In this document: piece by piece, positions 5,193-7,276 of the stretch | How the letters are laid out: every line of letters begins with the position of its first letter | How positions within the stretch are numbered: position 1 is the stretch's first letter | Made by a program: the position numbers and the translations under genes | Notes under the pieces: model-generated | What the model was told of the DNA's origin: nothing | Seen by the model: the letters and a program-made list of their open reading frames with translations, nothing else | Databases searched by the model: none | Assembly: GCA_023393825.1 (NCBI GenBank) | Contig: JAEXBW010000031.1 | Span: 1 to 7,276 of the forward strand | From: Elusimicrobiota bacterium | GTDB taxonomy: Bacteria; Elusimicrobiota; Elusimicrobia; Elusimicrobiales; Elusimicrobiaceae | Length of the DNA: 7,276 bases | Direction: 5' to 3'

Positions 5193-5993
5193 TTATTTTA
5201 TTTTGTAATACTTGGCTACAATATCCCAAGCTTCTTTTGCCGTTTCCACAAGGTGGAACTGGTCGCTGGAGGATATTACGCCGTACTCTGTAACTTTGTT
5301 GATATCAAAGATAGAAGACCAAAATTCTTTACCAACCAAAATTATTGGTATTCTTGCTTTTTTACCTGTTTGCACAAGCGTTAAAATTTCAAACATTTCG
5401 TCAAATGTGCCATACCCGCCGGGGAAAACAACCACGGCTTTAGAGCGCATTACCAAATGCATTTTGCGTATGGCGAAATAGTGAAACAAAAATGCCAAGC
5501 CTTTTGTTATATAAGCATTTGGTTGCTGTTCCATCGGTAGGGTAATGTTAAAGCCGATGCTTTTGCCGCCCGCTTCGTAAGCGCCGCGGTTGGCTGCTTC
5601 CATAATGCCAGGGCCGCCGCCCGTAACGACGGCAAATTTATTTTTACCCTGTTTGATAACCATCTTGCCAAAGCTTCTTGCTTCCTCGTAATACTTGGAA
5701 AGCAGGTCAAGCCCTTGCGCTTCTTTAAGGTTGTTTAAAAGTTTTTTATCTTTAGGATTCTTTGCAAGTTTGGCTTTAATATCTTCAATTCTTTGTAAGG
5801 AATCTTTTTTCTCTCTTATTCTCGCGCTGCCAAAGCAGACAATGCTGTCGCCGATATTTTCCTGCTCTAAGATAACCTCGGGCTTTAAAAGTTCAAGCTG
5901 AAGCCTTACAGCGCGTGCAGCGTCGCTTTTTAAAAAGTCTATATCTTCATAAGCTTTTATGTAGGAGTTATAAGTTCTGCGATGTGGTTTCAT
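5193..5993 (-). CDS. LOG family protein (TIGR00730-type, Rossmann fold)
   Basis: This complete 266-residue protein is of the LOG/'lysine decarboxylase-like' family. Characterised members hydrolyse the N-glycosidic bond of nucleoside 5'-monophosphates, including cytokinin ribotides, and older 'lysine decarboxylase' labels are not supported. The diagnostic motifs are TGGGPGIMEAANRGA (124-138), FAIRKMHL (173-180) and PGGYGTFDE (191-199), which include the Arg and Glu of the active site. An N-terminal extension of about 115 residues, with a charged predicted-helical stretch (about 60-105), makes it longer than the short plant-type LOGs. No signal peptide is seen. It starts 11 bases after the dxs stop, with AAGGA six bases before the ATG, so it is probably co-transcribed with dxs. 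The substrate cannot be read from the sequence; AMP hydrolysis or another nucleotide-salvage reaction is possible. Confidence 0.88.
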   Translation of the reverse strand: MKPHRRTYNSYIKAYEDIDFLKSDAARAVRLQLELLKPEVILEQENIGDSIVCFGSARIREKKDSLQRIEDIKAKLAKNPKDKKLLNNLKEAQGLDLLSKYYEEARSFGKMVIKQGKNKFAVVTGGGPGIMEAANRGAYEAGGKSIGFNITLPMEQQPNAYITKGLAFLFHYFAIRKMHLVMRSKAVVVFPGGYGTFDEMFEILTLVQTGKKARIPIILVGKEFWSSIFDINKVTEYGVISSSDQFHLVETAKEAWDIVAKYYKIK

Positions 5994-5999
5994 TTTGTA

Positions 6000-6004
6000 T
6001 CCTT
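6000..6004 (-). promoter_or_regulatory. Shine-Dalgarno of the LOG gene, abutting the dxs stop
   Basis: On the minus strand AAGGA directly follows the dxs TAA (6007-6005) and lies six bases before the LOG ATG. Ribosomes ending dxs would therefore sit on the LOG initiation region, which suggests translational coupling. Confidence 0.7.
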
Positions 6005-7276
6005 TTATTTTTTTAGTTTATTAAGTATTGAAATTGCCATCTCTTCCGCGCTAAGGCCAAGCTCGCGGTAGAGTTCGTTTTGTGTGGCTTGTTCAACAAA
6101 AGTATCTTTAATACCAAGTCTTAAGACGGAAGCCTTAAGGTGATTATCCGTAATATGTTCCGCCACCGCGCTGCCAAAGCCGCCTGCAAGAACATTGTCT
6201 TCCACCGTTATAAGATTGGGGGTAAGCGATAAAGCTTCGTCTATAATTTCGGTATCAAGCGGCTTTAAAAAGCGCATATTTACAACGCCGCAATCAATGC
6301 CTTTACCCATCAAAATTTCCGCCGCCGCCAACGCGGGGTGAACCCTGTTGCCGATGGCAAGGATATTAACGTCTTTACCTTTTTTAAGCCATTCGCCTTT
6401 ACCTATGGGCAAATTCTTAAGCGTTTTATCTACGCTAACGCCAAAGCCGTTGCCGCGCGGGTATCTTAAAATAAACGGCTTGCCGCAGTAGAGAGCTGTT
6501 TTAAGCATATGCTGTATTTCGTTCTCATCGGCGGGGGCGCCTATTACCAACCCGGGGATATTGCGGAATAAACTTAAATCAAAAACACCGTGGTGTGTGG
6601 GGCCGTCTTCGCCCACAACGCCTGCTCTGTCCAGCGCGAACACTACTGGCAGATTTTGCAGGCAAATATCCTGCTGTATCTGGTCGTAGCAGCGTTGCGA
6701 GAAAGAGGAATACATTGCAACAACAGGCTTTATACCCTGCGTCGCAAGGCCCGCGGCGAATGTGGCGGCGTGTTCTTCCGCAATGCCGACGTCAAAGTAG
6801 CGGGAGGGGAATTTATCCCTAAAAGCGTTAAGGCCCGTGCCTTCGGGCATGGCGGCCGTTATGGCGGATATGCTTTCATCTTCCGCCGCCAGCTTAAGCA
6901 ACGCGTTAGAGAAAGCTTTTGTAAATGTTATTTGGTTGCCGCTGGCAACAGCCTCGCCCGTTTCCGCATCAAAAATGCCAAGGCCGTGGAACTGCGTCGG
7001 CTTTGCCTCCGCAGGCGCGTAACCTTTACCTTTTTTAGTAACTATGTGGAGCATAACGGGGCCGGGGGTATCTTTAATTTGCTTTAAGATATTTACCAGT
7101 TCTTTTACGTTATTGCCGTCAACGGGGCCGTAATATTTAAAACCCATCTCCGCAAATAACGCGCCCGAAAAAAGTATGGCGCGCGCGCGGCGTGCTATCT
7201 TAATTGCATTGTTGCCAATTTCAAAATTGCTTATTATTCTTGTCGCTTCGCTTTCCGCCGTTTGCACGTATTTTGT
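6005..7276 (-). CDS. dxs: 1-deoxy-D-xylulose-5-phosphate synthase, C-terminal part (partial)
   Basis: This is the thiamine-diphosphate enzyme that condenses pyruvate with glyceraldehyde 3-phosphate in the first step of the MEP isoprenoid pathway. The 423 visible codons start inside the protein; the family is about 620 residues, so roughly the first 200 lie beyond the right edge. The frame stays open to 7276. The GTG at 7267 is internal, since Thr-Lys-Tyr precedes it and the N-terminal domain is absent. Counting from that GTG, the end of domain I shows GALFAEMGFKYYGPVDG (35-51) and KKGKGYAPAE (78-87). The pyrimidine-binding domain has YFDVGIAEEHA (157-167) with the catalytic Glu164, YSSFSQRCYDQ (186-196) and DRAGVVGEDGPTHHG (213-227). 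RYPRGNG is at 268-274, and the C-terminal transketolase-like domain runs from about 285 with VEDNVLAGGFGS (355-366). All expected motifs in this portion are intact. It is followed by the LOG gene. Confidence 0.95.
   Translation of the reverse strand, partial: TKYVQTAESEATRIISNFEIGNNAIKIARRARAILFSGALFAEMGFKYYGPVDGNNVKELVNILKQIKDTPGPVMLHIVTKKGKGYAPAEAKPTQFHGLGIFDAETGEAVASGNQITFTKAFSNALLKLAAEDESISAITAAMPEGTGLNAFRDKFPSRYFDVGIAEEHAATFAAGLATQGIKPVVAMYSSFSQRCYDQIQQDICLQNLPVVFALDRAGVVGEDGPTHHGVFDLSLFRNIPGLVIGAPADENEIQHMLKTALYCGKPFILRYPRGNGFGVSVDKTLKNLPIGKGEWLKKGKDVNILAIGNRVHPALAAAEILMGKGIDCGVVNMRFLKPLDTEIIDEALSLTPNLITVEDNVLAGGFGSAVAEHITDNHLKASVLRLGIKDTFVEQATQNELYRELGLSAEEMAISILNKLKK

Noticed and set aside
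6590..7087. Plus-strand open frames opposite dxs
   Set aside because: They lie within a well-conserved dxs sequence and show no known motif.
7265..7267. GTG that could be taken as the start of the dxs frame
   Set aside because: The frame continues upstream to the window edge and the thiamine-binding N-terminal domain is missing, so this is an internal Val codon of a partial gene.
1..7276. CRISPR array, insertion sequence, phage or toxin-antitoxin module
   Set aside because: No spaced repeats, transposase, inverted terminal repeats, integrase or paired small genes of such types are visible. The only repeats are low-complexity coding repeats and one 10-bp pair.

Overview
The window looks like chromosomal DNA from a Gram-negative-type bacterium of low to moderate GC. 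The pilin N-terminus, the Lys/Glu-rich and Lys/Ala-rich proteins and the overall gene style remind me of Elusimicrobiota (Elusimicrobium-like, host-associated). That assignment rests on recognition only and was not tested by a search. No phage, insertion sequence, CRISPR array or obvious horizontal-transfer boundary is visible.

Layout, left to right. (1) 40-3172, plus strand: a complete acyl-CoA/acyl-ACP-type AMP-forming ligase, followed 4 bases later by a class II tRNA nucleotidyltransferase with an HD domain (cca-like). They are probably one transcription unit, possibly closed by a weak hairpin at 3193-3220. (2) 3294-4151, plus strand: a tRNA-Gly(CCC) gene that does not encode its CCA end. 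Eighteen bases later comes a membrane-anchored protein with a long Pro/Ala/Lys/Glu linker and a C-terminal CBM48/AMPK-type glycogen-binding-like domain; a strong hairpin terminator ends this unit. (3) 4152-4548, plus strand: a very AT-rich, A-tract-bearing upstream region, a promoter, and a 54-codon gene for a histone-H1-tail-like protein made only of Lys, Ala, Val, Pro and the initiator Met, closed by a strong terminator. (4) 4630-5176, plus strand: a single type IV pilin-like prepilin gene, closed by a hairpin that should work on both strands. (5) 5193-7276, minus strand: the C-terminal two thirds of dxs (1-deoxy-D-xylulose-5-phosphate synthase), entering from beyond the right edge, then a LOG-family (TIGR00730-type) nucleotide-processing protein 11 bases downstream.

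How the genes relate. The cca enzyme would be needed to finish the adjacent CCA-less tRNA. The dxs and LOG genes form a tight operon-like pair. The middle block (2-4) is a series of short, individually terminated units. The items most worth a second look are the H1-like mini-protein, the TonB-shaped CBM48 protein that lacks the usual glucan-binding tryptophans, and a possible shared TTGC-N19-TA(A/T)(A/T)AT promoter pattern at three sites.
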